Assembly (NCBI GenBank): GCA_030592085.1 | Contig: JAUUZV010000085.1 | Span: forward strand, 1 to 9,704 | Length of the DNA stretch: 9,704 nucleotides | Reading direction: 5' to 3' | Source of the DNA: Clostridia bacterium | GTDB lineage: Bacteria; Bacillota; Clostridia; DUPQ01 | Part shown: piece by piece, positions 1 through 7,020 of the stretch | Layout: every line of letters begins with the position of its first letter | How positions within the stretch are numbered: the stretch's first letter is position 1 | The notes under the pieces: model-generated | Told to the model about the DNA's origin: nothing | Seen by the model: the letters and a program-made list of their open reading frames with translations, nothing else | Databases searched by the model: none | Translations under genes and position numbers: made by a program

Positions 1-1
1 A

Positions 2-103
2 AATGTTCTCACTAAAGAAAATATTAAAAGTGTTTATAAAACAGATGTAACTATTTTACAAGATAATACTAGTAAATTAAAATTCATTGTACCAAAAAAA
101 TAA
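2..103 (+). CDS. C-terminal fragment of an ABC transporter ATP-binding protein (probable iron-siderophore/cobalamin type)
   Basis: An open frame enters from the left edge and gives 33 residues ending at a TAA. The fragment reads NVLTKENIKSVYKTDVTILQ, then a short charged stretch and a final IVPKK. This resembles the tail of FecE/FhuC/BtuD-type ATPases, where a conserved V-L-T-x-E-N segment precedes V-Y-x-x-D-V and the protein ends near a V-x-P. In that family the subunit powers uptake of ferric siderophores, haem or cobalamin through a membrane permease pair. Walker A, signature and Walker B motifs all lie outside the window, so the assignment rests on this tail alone. The other two frames hit stops within the first 50 bases. 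Other ABC ATPase subfamilies cannot be excluded. Confidence 0.6.
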   Translation, partial: NVLTKENIKSVYKTDVTILQDNTSKLKFIVPKK

Positions 104-127
104 CATATTTAAATTGTAAAAAACCTC

Positions 128-162
128 TCCTTTTGTTAGAATATTGTTAGCAAAGAAAAGGA
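128..162 (+). promoter_or_regulatory. Hairpin that can cover the ribosome binding site of the HAD gene
   Basis: TCCTTTT at 128-134 is exactly complementary to AAAAGGA at 156-162, which is the Shine-Dalgarno sequence seven bases before the ATG at 170. After one mismatch, further pairing is possible between 124-126 and the GGG run at 164-166 (one G-U pair). The 21-base loop holds a direct repeat, TTGTTAG at 133-139 and again at 144-150. There is no T-run after the stem, so it is not a terminator. It could keep translation of the phosphatase low, or be chance pairing in AT-rich DNA. Confidence 0.35.
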
Positions 163-169
163 TGGGGAA

Positions 170-958
170 ATGATAAAATTACTAGCTGTTGATATTGATG
201 GTACATTACTTAATTCAAAAGGAATTATTACAAATAAAACTAAAGAAGCTCTTAAATATGCCACTAACAAAGGTGTACATGTTGTTCTATCAACTGGACG
301 CCCTGTTCAAGGCATATATGATATTTATGATCAGTTAAATCTAAATACACCTGCAATCACTTATAATGGAGCAATAGTAATAGCTCATAAGGAAGGGCCT
401 ATAATCTATGAATGTTCACTTTTACCCGAAGATACAAAAGCCATTATCGATCAGGGAAATCTTTTAGATACAACAATAGCAATTTGGTATCAATCAAAAT
501 TATATACTAATAAATTAAATGATTTAGCTTATGAATATGCAAAAATTTCAAATGTTCCACCAATATTATATAAAAACTTGAGTGAAATATATGAAAATGG
601 TGCTACCAAAGTACTTTTCTATGATACTAATGATACTATCGCAAGTTTTCAAGAATCACTAATAGGTGTTTTTTCAAAAAATGTAGTATTTTACACATCA
701 CGTCCCTATTTTTTAGAGTTTGTAAATAAGCAAGTTTCAAAGGCCGTCGCTCTTATGAAACTTGAAAAACATTATGGTATTTCAAATAATCAAATCATGG
801 CCATTGGAGATGGCTTTAATGATTTAGATATGCTTAAATATTCTGGAATTGGAGTTGCCATGGGAAACGCTCCAAAAGAAATAAAAGATCAAGCTGATTA
901 TGTAACTAGTGATTGTGATAATGATGGCATTGCCAAAGCTATTTACAAATATATTTAA
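170..958 (+). CDS. Cof-type HAD-superfamily hydrolase (sugar-phosphate/phosphometabolite phosphatase)
   Basis: A 262-residue cytosolic phosphatase of HAD subclass IIB (Cof/YwpJ/YidA group), a Mg2+-dependent family that dephosphorylates small phosphorylated metabolites. All four HAD motifs are present. Motif I is DIDGT with nucleophile D8 and acid/base D10. Motif II is STGRP with S41 or T42. Motif III has K191 in VSKAVAL. Motif IV is GDGFNDLD with D214 and D218 for Mg2+. The type IIB cap lies between motifs II and III, roughly residues 85-185, and the length is normal for the family. The ATG follows AAAAGGA by seven bases. The gene is 11 bases ahead of the uroporphyrinogen decarboxylase-like gene, so both are probably one transcript. 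The exact substrate cannot be read from sequence; enzymes of this family are often promiscuous. Confidence 0.9.
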   Translation: MIKLLAVDIDGTLLNSKGIITNKTKEALKYATNKGVHVVLSTGRPVQGIYDIYDQLNLNTPAITYNGAIVIAHKEGPIIYECSLLPEDTKAIIDQGNLLDTTIAIWYQSKLYTNKLNDLAYEYAKISNVPPILYKNLSEIYENGATKVLFYDTNDTIASFQESLIGVFSKNVVFYTSRPYFLEFVNKQVSKAVALMKLEKHYGISNNQIMAIGDGFNDLDMLKYSGIGVAMGNAPKEIKDQADYVTSDCDNDGIAKAIYKYI

Positions 959-969
959 AGGAAAATACC

Positions 970-2028
970 ATGAAAAATCATCGAGAAAACCTATTATCAT
1001 TATATAAAAAGCAAGGATATGATTTTGTTCCTACTGATTTAGAATTATGTCCATCTCAAGAACAAACTTTTAAGAAACATTTTAATACTAATATATCATA
1101 TAGAGAATTTTTTAATTTTAGTGAAATTTACGTTAGTGATTTAACTCTTGAAAGCGAAAGTACAACTCAGTTTGAAAAATATTTTAACGAACCATTAGAT
1201 AGTATTAATCATTGGGGTATTGGTTATCAAAAAGGTTCAGTCGCTGCAAAACATATGAAACATATGATAGCCCCTATGAAAGATTTTACTACTCTTGAAG
1301 AATTTAAGAATTATCCTTATCCTGATTATTTTTCAGCTACTTTAGATAAAACAATAAACGATGTAAATAGAATAAAAGAAAAAGGATATATAGCAAAAGC
1401 TAGTATGGCATGTACTATCTGGGAAATTGCATGGTATATGCGTTCAATGGAACAGCTAATGAGTGATATGATTTTACAACCTGCTTTAGCTACTTATCAT
1501 TTTGATAGAATCACTGAAATATCGGTTAAAAGAGCAGCAGATTTTGCAAAAGCTGGTGTAGATATCATTTTAACTGGTGATGATATTGGTATGCAAAGTA
1601 CAATTATGATGAGTGAAGATATGTATGTAGAATGGCTAAAACCTCGTTTTAAAAAGATTATCTCAGCTGCTAAAGAAGTAAACCCTGATATTTTAATTGA
1701 ATATCATTCGTGTGGATATATTGAACCATTTATACCACATCTTATTGAATGTGGTATTGATATATTAAATCCAATACAACCTGAATCAATGGATTTTATA
1801 AATTTATATAATCAGTATAATCATTTAATCTCATTTAAAGGAACCATTGGAACACAAACAACAATGCCTTTTGGAAGCATAAAAGATGTAAAAAATGTTG
1901 TCAAAAAAAACCTTGACCATGTTGGTAGTCAAGGTGGCTTATTTATTTGTCCAACTCATATGATTGAGCCAGAAGTTCCATTTGAAAATGTTTTAGCATA
2001 TATTAAAGCTTGTAAAAATTATAAATAA
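970..2028 (+). CDS. Uroporphyrinogen decarboxylase-fold protein, methyltransferase-like (not HemE)
   Basis: A 352-residue protein of the uroporphyrinogen decarboxylase superfamily. That fold is shared by haem enzyme HemE and by cobamide-dependent methyltransferases (MtaA/MtbA/CmuA), which move a methyl group from a corrinoid protein to a thiol. The C-terminal half is the recognisable part: a D-x-I-x-x-x-D-D-x-G segment near 197-207, then H246-S247-C248-G249, then a downstream Cys in FICPTH (C327). The H-x-C...C pattern matches the zinc site of the methyltransferase branch. The HemE R-Q-A-G-R motif is absent from the N-terminus. The start is set by AAAGGA at 957-962, overlapping the stop of the phosphatase gene. 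No corrinoid protein or methyl-donor enzyme lies in the window, so substrate and acceptor are unknown. Many such orphan paralogues occur in anaerobes. Confidence 0.8.
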   Translation: MKNHRENLLSLYKKQGYDFVPTDLELCPSQEQTFKKHFNTNISYREFFNFSEIYVSDLTLESESTTQFEKYFNEPLDSINHWGIGYQKGSVAAKHMKHMIAPMKDFTTLEEFKNYPYPDYFSATLDKTINDVNRIKEKGYIAKASMACTIWEIAWYMRSMEQLMSDMILQPALATYHFDRITEISVKRAADFAKAGVDIILTGDDIGMQSTIMMSEDMYVEWLKPRFKKIISAAKEVNPDILIEYHSCGYIEPFIPHLIECGIDILNPIQPESMDFINLYNQYNHLISFKGTIGTQTTMPFGSIKDVKNVVKKNLDHVGSQGGLFICPTHMIEPEVPFENVLAYIKACKNYK

Positions 2029-2035
2029 TTATTTA
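2022..2035. repeat. 14-base perfect palindrome at a zero-gap convergent gene junction
   Basis: TAAATAATTATTTA is its own reverse complement, and its centre falls exactly between the TAA of the uroporphyrinogen decarboxylase-like gene (2026-2028) and the TAA of the opposing gene (2029-2031). Much of the symmetry follows from both genes ending in a Lys AAA codon plus TAA. All pairs are A-T and there is no loop, so it is unlikely to be an efficient terminator. No other terminator fits between the two convergent genes. Confidence 0.5.
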
Positions 2036-2508
2036 GCAATTCGTCCATATGTCTGTTTTAAATATTTTTTAATCTCTCTATTATTATCTTCAAGATTATG
2101 AACTGCTTTTATTTTTTCACCATTTGCTTTGATTACTAATTTACCAGTAGTTTTAGTGCTTCCCATTTCAGAATCATAACTTGTTTTCATTGGTCTAAAA
2201 GTAATTTTATCAATCCTATCATTTCTGATTTCAAAATTCATAGAACTCTCACGTAAAATTTCATCATTCGTCATGTTATGATATCTATCAATATATTCGT
2301 TTAGTGCTTTCATCATACCAACACTTTGTCTAATAAACCCTTTACCTTCAGCTTTTAATTGTGCTTTTTTAGCAGCTAAAATATTTTTTTGCATCTGTTT
2401 ATCTATGTGCGCTAATATTATACTTTCTCCTGTGAAAATATATGCACATGCAATAGTTGATAATGCACTTTTTTTCTTGTTAACTGTTAAAATCTTTTGG
2501 TATCCCAT
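2029..2508 (-). CDS. Hypothetical protein, 159 residues, possible PH-like fold
   Basis: I do not recognise this protein. It is soluble, with no signal peptide or convincing membrane segment. It reads as three parts: a short strand-rich N-terminus (1-35), a Lys/Gln/Ala-rich helical stretch (about 36-75), and a C-terminal half with alternating strands and a closing helix. The part from ILRESSMNFEIRNDRIDKI onward, through a GKLVIKANG hairpin to the last helix, resembles the layout of small bacterial PH-like domains; this is only a shape impression. The ATG is well supported by GGGGAGGAT just upstream, overlapping the stop of the ROK kinase gene 15 bases away. It is therefore the last gene of the sugar operon. 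It abuts the opposing gene with no spacer. Confidence 0.7.
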   Translation of the reverse strand: MGYQKILTVNKKKSALSTIACAYIFTGESIILAHIDKQMQKNILAAKKAQLKAEGKGFIRQSVGMMKALNEYIDRYHNMTNDEILRESSMNFEIRNDRIDKITFRPMKTSYDSEMGSTKTTGKLVIKANGEKIKAVHNLEDNNREIKKYLKQTYGRIAK

Positions 2509-2523
2509 TTAAGTATCCTCCCC

Positions 2524-3420
2524 TTATTTCATTGCAATTAATCCAGCACCAATCAATGCAGCTTGATTCGATAATATAGTTTTTTCGATAATAATATCTT
2601 TATTAGCTTCCATAAATACATCTTCTTTGAATTGTTCCAACAATGAATCACTAAATAAATCATAATCCATTGAAACTCCTCCACCTAAAACAATTTTTTG
2701 AATATTTAAAAGATTAGCAACATAAGACAAAGCTTTTCCTAGGTAGCGTCCTGTTTGCTGATATAATTCATAACAAAACTCATCCCCCATTGTTGCTTTT
2801 CTAGCAATTTCCTTTGCTTTAAGAAATTCGTTTGTTTCTTGTTGATATATTCTCTCAATAGATGCTCCAGATGCATATTTTTCCAAACATCCACGTCCAC
2901 CACATCCACATTGCTCTCCATCTTTAACTACTGTTAAATGACCAATTTCTCCTGCGTGCTCAAAAGCTCCTTTATATAACTGATCATTCATGAAAAAAGC
3001 ACCACCAATACCATTACTAACTGTCATCCAAAAAAAGTTTTTAACATCTTGACAGCTCCCAACTAATTTTTCAGCAATTGCACTAGCATTTACATCGTTT
3101 TCTATACATGTTTTTAGTTTTAATTGTTTTTCAATTATGCTTGCAATGGGGAAATTTTTAATGCCTGAAAAAGGTGAAAATACCCATTCTCCAGAATCGC
3201 TATCAGTTAATCCTGGAATTGCAATTCCACAAGTTGAAATGTTTAACTGACAGTGTAAAAGTAGTTTATTACTATTTTCAGTAATTATCTCTACTAATTT
3301 TTCCGCTTTCTTAACCTTAGAAATATCAACTACATTGCTACAGATAACATCTCCTCTTGAAGAAATAGTTCCTACTCTAAGTTTTGAACCTCCAATATCA
3401 ATCCCTAATGAAAATTCCAT
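2524..3420 (-). CDS. ROK-family sugar kinase
   Basis: A 298-residue cytosolic kinase of the ROK family, which uses ATP to phosphorylate hexoses such as glucose, fructose, allose or N-acetyl sugars. The N-terminal phosphate-binding loop is DIGGSKLR (D8, G10, G11). The catalytic Asp is D109 in ENDVNA. The sugar-binding E-x-x-H is EIGH, E158 to H161. The ROK zinc site is H161 with C171, C173 and C178 in CGCGGRGC. A further ATP-site GGG sits at 246-248 (VLGGGV). There is no N-terminal helix-turn-helix, so it is a kinase and not a ROK repressor. The length is normal. The start follows AAAGGA by nine bases. It lies in an operon with a sugar-type transporter, so it probably acts on the imported sugar. 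Glucokinase or fructokinase cannot be told apart by eye. Confidence 0.92.
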   Translation of the reverse strand: MEFSLGIDIGGSKLRVGTISSRGDVICSNVVDISKVKKAEKLVEIITENSNKLLLHCQLNISTCGIAIPGLTDSDSGEWVFSPFSGIKNFPIASIIEKQLKLKTCIENDVNASAIAEKLVGSCQDVKNFFWMTVSNGIGGAFFMNDQLYKGAFEHAGEIGHLTVVKDGEQCGCGGRGCLEKYASGASIERIYQQETNEFLKAKEIARKATMGDEFCYELYQQTGRYLGKALSYVANLLNIQKIVLGGGVSMDYDLFSDSLLEQFKEDVFMEANKDIIIEKTILSNQAALIGAGLIAMK

Positions 3421-3448
3421 ACAATATTTTCCTTTCCCTTTTTATAAT

Positions 3449-3958
3449 TTAGTATAACTCAACATCATTATCAAATAAAATTAATTGTCCTACAAATCCT
3501 TCTTTATTCACATTTAAAATTTTTCTATAATTATCATCAGTGTATTCTTTAATAATTTTCTCCCAGAAAATTTTAGATATATGATTAGCTGTTAATTGAC
3601 CAATTTCCCAATTTCCCTTTAATAAGTCAAAAACCATAAATGCTACTTTTTTACCAATTCCTAATCTTCTGTATTTTTTCATTACAAAAAACTCTGCCAT
3701 CATTCGTTTATTACTAAGAGGTTTTACATATGAATAATCACAAACCAGAATAAATCCTGCTAGCTGATTATCAACTTCTATAAAATACGGAAATCTTTTC
3801 TCATCTTTCCAATAACTATCAAAATAAGTATAACCATATTGTCCTTTTGAATTAACATCATCTTTTGTATACTCAGATAATTCATGTTCATACATCTCAA
3901 TTAATCTTGCAAGAACTTCTTTTCTTTCATATGGAACTTCATTAATAATAACCTTCAT
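3449..3958 (-). CDS. GNAT-family N-acetyltransferase
   Basis: A 169-residue cytosolic acetyltransferase of the GNAT fold, which transfers acetyl from acetyl-CoA to an amine. The acetyl-CoA pyrophosphate loop is visible as RRLGIGKK (residues 97-104), following strand AEFFVMKKY, the usual motif A layout. The motif B region reads QLTANHISKIFWEKI (121-135), where an Asn and a Phe-Trp pair precede the last helix. This resembles the predicted acetyltransferases of COG5628, whose substrates are mostly unknown. The ATG is one base after the transporter stop and has no clear Shine-Dalgarno sequence, so translation is probably coupled to the transporter gene. Its role in a sugar operon is unclear; amino-sugar acetylation is possible but unsupported. 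Confidence 0.85.
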   Translation of the reverse strand: MKVIINEVPYERKEVLARLIEMYEHELSEYTKDDVNSKGQYGYTYFDSYWKDEKRFPYFIEVDNQLAGFILVCDYSYVKPLSNKRMMAEFFVMKKYRRLGIGKKVAFMVFDLLKGNWEIGQLTANHISKIFWEKIIKEYTDDNYRKILNVNKEGFVGQLILFDNDVELY

Positions 3959-3959
3959 T

Positions 3960-5192
3960 TTAGGTAACCATAACTTTTTTACTTCTTATTCTAGTGATAA
4001 AGAATAAAGCTATTGCAAATGAAATTACTACAATAAAGAACAACTTACTAAATCCAAATAAGTCTACAATAACCCCAAATACCAACGGTCCAATTATAGC
4101 TGCAATTGAAGCGCTAAAATAATATAGGCCTGTAAATGTACCTACTTTGTTTTCTCCTACATCTTGTACAACGTAAGGATAGGAATTAATATTAACAAGA
4201 GCCCAGAACATTCCAGCTATAACAAACAATCCCATCATCGCTATTTTACTAAAAGGAATTATTCCTTCAGGTCCCATGAATGCTAGTATGAAGAAAATAA
4301 CTACATCAACACTTAATCCAATAATTATTGCTTTTTTCTTTCCAATTTTTGTTCCTACAAATCCAGCTGGTATAGCAAATATTAAAAAGGATAATGCGAA
4401 CACACCAATAATTAAAGCTGAATCTCCACCGTCTCCAACACCTAAATAATTAACTGCATATCTAGAAAACATGGCTTCCATTCCCTGATAACCTAAAAAC
4501 CAAAATAGTATAGCTATTAATACATTAATAGTTTTATTATCTTCACTTTTAATAATTTCTTTAACTGATTGAATTACTTTGACTTTTTCATCTGCTGATT
4601 TTTCTCCTCTTACTGGCTCTTTAATAAATTTCCATAACATAAATAATGAGAAAAACATAATTATTCCAGTTACCCAGAAAGGTAATCCAGGATTAACCTT
4701 ATACATAAAGGATCCACCAATTAACACAACAACAGCGGCTAGGCCACCCATAAAGTTAATGATACCATTAGCTTCACTTCGTAAATCAGGTGGTGTTAAA
4801 TCAGGCATCAGAGCTACTGTTGGTCCCCTATATATCGCCATTACTACATTTAAAACCGTAAGTACTATCATCATTAGTAAAAAACTATGTGTAGTAAATG
4901 GTAAAATGATAAACAATATTGCAGATAATGGTAGCCCAATTAAAATAAATGGCATTCGCCTACCAAAACGGGTGTTTGTATTATCACTTAAATTTGATAT
5001 AAACGGTATGAGAAAAATGGCCAAGATATTATCAAGGGTCATAATACCACCTATAAGTGTGCTACTAGAAACAAATTTTTCCAAGAAAAGTGGCACATAA
5101 TTGTTATATAATGGCCACACTAAACTAATGGCAAAAAAACCGAAACCTAAGATAAAGGTTTTTTTGTAATTCAATTTACCTTTTGTTGTCAT
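3960..5192 (-). CDS. MFS sugar transporter, SLC45/GPH-like
   Basis: A 410-residue integral membrane protein with about 12 hydrophobic helices and short charged loops, the standard size for a major facilitator. After helix 2 it carries S-D-N-T-N-T-R-F-G-R-R-M-P-F (69-82), the loop seen in the SLC45/glycoside-pentoside-hexuronide group of sugar-cation symporters. A second conserved loop, ALMPDLTPPDLRSEANG, lies around 127-143. The family carries disaccharides or glycosides into the cell with H+ or Na+. The start follows AGGAG at 5203-5207, which overlaps the stop of the preceding membrane protein gene. Co-transcription with a ROK kinase supports sugar import; the sugar itself cannot be named. 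Confidence 0.85.
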   Translation of the reverse strand: MTTKGKLNYKKTFILGFGFFAISLVWPLYNNYVPLFLEKFVSSSTLIGGIMTLDNILAIFLIPFISNLSDNTNTRFGRRMPFILIGLPLSAILFIILPFTTHSFLLMMIVLTVLNVVMAIYRGPTVALMPDLTPPDLRSEANGIINFMGGLAAVVVLIGGSFMYKVNPGLPFWVTGIIMFFSLFMLWKFIKEPVRGEKSADEKVKVIQSVKEIIKSEDNKTINVLIAILFWFLGYQGMEAMFSRYAVNYLGVGDGGDSALIIGVFALSFLIFAIPAGFVGTKIGKKKAIIIGLSVDVVIFFILAFMGPEGIIPFSKIAMMGLFVIAGMFWALVNINSYPYVVQDVGENKVGTFTGLYYFSASIAAIIGPLVFGVIVDLFGFSKLFFIVVISFAIALFFITRIRSKKVMVT

Positions 5193-5208
5193 ATTCTATT
5201 TACTCCTA

Positions 5209-6903
5209 TTATTTTTTCCCAATTAAAACTGTCAAATTACTTGGTCTGACTTGTTCATTTGGATCTATTACATTAATATAAAATTCTCCGAAAACAATTT
5301 TTACCTTCCAAACATCTGTTTCATAAACAATTTGGTAATCACTATCTTCAAGCATTATCATATGATCTTGAGTTTCCTTATCTTGATTAAGCTCAATAAT
5401 TTTCTCCATCTCAAACACAATATCAATAGTATAAATAATTTCATCATCTATTGAAATCACTAAATCTCTATCATCATAAAAAACATTAAATCGATAATCA
5501 TCTTCAATCTCAACTTCATCCCAAAAATTATATAGAATATAATCATAACCTGTTATTTCTAGAAATTGAGAGTTTTTCATAAATATAACACTAGTTCCAT
5601 AATAGTTATATGGACCTTTTGCAAATCTTAGATCATAGTTTTCGGAAAATTCCCACGTTTCCATATCTTTTGGATAATCAGTTATATCATTAATATCATG
5701 GTAATCTTCGAAGTAATAAACAATACTTAATATGCTATTACCTTCATCAACCGATAATGTATCTACTTTTTCATAAAGTTCACTGAAACGATTGTTCTGA
5801 CTAATTTTTGATACATTAAACATACTAAATGGGCTAGCTACTAATAAAATTGAAATTACTGCAAGTGATACTGGAAGAACCGCAATTATTCTCTTTTCTC
5901 TTTTGAATAATATCAAATAACCAATAACCAATAATTCCCACACACCAATGATTAGTATTGTGTACCTTGGCTCTGTAAACCCATAGTTAACTATTCTTAT
6001 AATCAAAGCCATAAACATTAATCCTAATGGTAGAATTGTCAGTAAGGGGAAAACATTTGTAAACAACTTTAGCCACTTTTTCCCATTCTCATATAAATTA
6101 GCAATGAACAAAGTAAATATTCCAATTAAGACATACCAAAACACTAAATTAGTAATCATGTTACTAGGGATTTCCCACATTACAAGCATTCTTATAAAAT
6201 ACATATATAGTACAGCTGTGTATGCTACTAATAGAGGCATAATAATATTAACTACTAGTATTTTTAATATTTTCGATTGTTTATACTCTTCTTGAATTCG
6301 TGAAAATACCAACATTGGAAAAACAATAAAGAATGAGAATGCTAAAGCAAATATTACAAATTCATGTTCAGGGTCAACATCCATTAGTGTTTCAAATGCA
6401 AAGTCAATTAGCATTAGTCCACCAAATAGTACACTTGCATAGAAACCAGATATGACACTTTCAATCATAAATTTTACTGAAAATCTTTCTACTTCATCCT
6501 TTTTAAATAACCATGATAATACAATGTAGACACAAAACATAACTGCCATTAAAACAAATGCTCTAACAACAGTTATCATTTCTAAATCTCTTATTGCAAT
6601 AAAATAATAAAGAACACTTATAGCTAATCCTGAAAGCCACACAATAAGCGAATATTTCTTTGCTTTTTCATGATAATTCGTAAGTAATTGAATAATCATA
6701 GACATAAATATGGCAATACCAAGCCCTATAAATATAGTTTCTATTCTTTCCCTAAAAGCATCACTTGCAAATTCCATATACTCATTTCGATAAACAAATA
6801 ATACAGCAAATATAATACATAATGAAATTGTTACTGGATAATAGGAAAAACTGCTTTTAAGATTACCAAAAAATCTAACTAGAAAACCTTTTAAACCTTT
6901 CAT
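5209..6903 (-). CDS. DUF4153 polytopic membrane protein
   Basis: A 564-residue membrane protein. Residues 1-360 form about eleven hydrophobic helices (around 21-38, 54-75, 85-103, 110-133, 148-172, 182-201, 212-237, 250-271, 282-305, 314-333 and 339-359). The family hallmark is visible as R-I-V-N-Y-G-F-T-E-P-R-Y (303-314), then V-W-E-L, and later S-P-F-S after the last helix. This pattern is typical of DUF4153, a family of unknown function common in Firmicutes. The last 200 or so residues are soluble and unusually acidic, rich in Asp, Glu and Tyr, probably a beta-rich domain on one side of the membrane. Translation starts after AGGAGGG, five bases before the ATG. It is the first gene after the promoter and the terminator. 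Its link to the sugar genes is positional only. Confidence 0.85.
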   Translation of the reverse strand: MKGLKGFLVRFFGNLKSSFSYYPVTISLCIIFAVLFVYRNEYMEFASDAFRERIETIFIGLGIAIFMSMIIQLLTNYHEKAKKYSLIVWLSGLAISVLYYFIAIRDLEMITVVRAFVLMAVMFCVYIVLSWLFKKDEVERFSVKFMIESVISGFYASVLFGGLMLIDFAFETLMDVDPEHEFVIFALAFSFFIVFPMLVFSRIQEEYKQSKILKILVVNIIMPLLVAYTAVLYMYFIRMLVMWEIPSNMITNLVFWYVLIGIFTLFIANLYENGKKWLKLFTNVFPLLTILPLGLMFMALIIRIVNYGFTEPRYTILIIGVWELLVIGYLILFKREKRIIAVLPVSLAVISILLVASPFSMFNVSKISQNNRFSELYEKVDTLSVDEGNSILSIVYYFEDYHDINDITDYPKDMETWEFSENYDLRFAKGPYNYYGTSVIFMKNSQFLEITGYDYILYNFWDEVEIEDDYRFNVFYDDRDLVISIDDEIIYTIDIVFEMEKIIELNQDKETQDHMIMLEDSDYQIVYETDVWKVKIVFGEFYINVIDPNEQVRPSNLTVLIGKK

Positions 6904-6933
6904 AATATCCCTCCTAATCTTTTTAACAATTAC

Positions 6934-6962
6934 ATCATATCAAATAAAATACTATTGGTAAA
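6934..6962 (-). promoter_or_regulatory. Extended -10 sigma-A promoter for the DUF4153-transporter-kinase operon
   Basis: On the minus strand TTTACC (6962-6957) is followed after exactly 17 bases by TATGAT (6939-6934). A TG one base before the -10 (TGATATGAT, 6942-6934) makes it an extended -10 site. Transcription would start near 6927, giving a leader of about 24 bases that contains the AGGAGGG ribosome site at 6915-6909. It lies just downstream of the terminator of the previous operon. No operator palindrome is evident around it. Confidence 0.65.
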
Positions 6963-6969
6963 TGTTTAC

Positions 6970-6997
6970 AAAAAAAGAGCAGTAACTAAACTGCTCT
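6970..6997 (-). terminator. Intrinsic terminator of the purD-nadD-yqeK-rsfS-epimerase operon
   Basis: An eight-base-pair stem AGAGCAGT/ACTGCTCT (6976-6983 with 6990-6997) encloses the six-base loop at 6984-6989. On the minus strand it is followed at once by a run of T (complement of the A-run 6970-6975). It sits 23 bases past the stop of the TIM-barrel gene and before the next promoter, so it separates the two minus-strand operons. The plus strand also has a T-rich tail after the stem, but no plus-strand gene enters here. Confidence 0.85.
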
Positions 6998-7020
6998 AAT
7001 TTTTAATTTTATATGATTGC

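Noticed and set aside
87..114. Possible promoter TTGTAC with TTAAAT before the HAD gene
   Set aside because: The -35 and -10 matches are weak with a 16-base spacer in very AT-rich DNA that overlaps the end of the ABC ATPase; not distinguishable from background.
128..162. Hairpin read as a terminator for the ABC transporter gene
   Set aside because: No T-run follows the right arm and the right arm is the ribosome site of the next gene.
970..2028. Annotation as haem-synthesis uroporphyrinogen decarboxylase HemE
   Set aside because: The N-terminal R-Q-A-G-R motif is missing and the C-terminal H-x-C...C pattern belongs to the methyltransferase branch; no other haem genes are present.
2739..2921. 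60-residue frame on the minus strand within the ROK kinase
   Set aside because: It overlaps the zinc-site coding region in another frame and has no start signal of its own.
2524..3420. ROK protein as a transcriptional repressor of the XylR/NagC type
   Set aside because: There is no N-terminal helix-turn-helix; the ATP-binding loop begins at residue 8 as in ROK kinases.
4579..5100. 173-residue open frame on the plus strand inside the transporter gene
   Set aside because: It lies wholly antisense to a well-supported membrane transporter, has no ribosome site and no recognisable domain; low-GC antisense frames of this size occur by chance.
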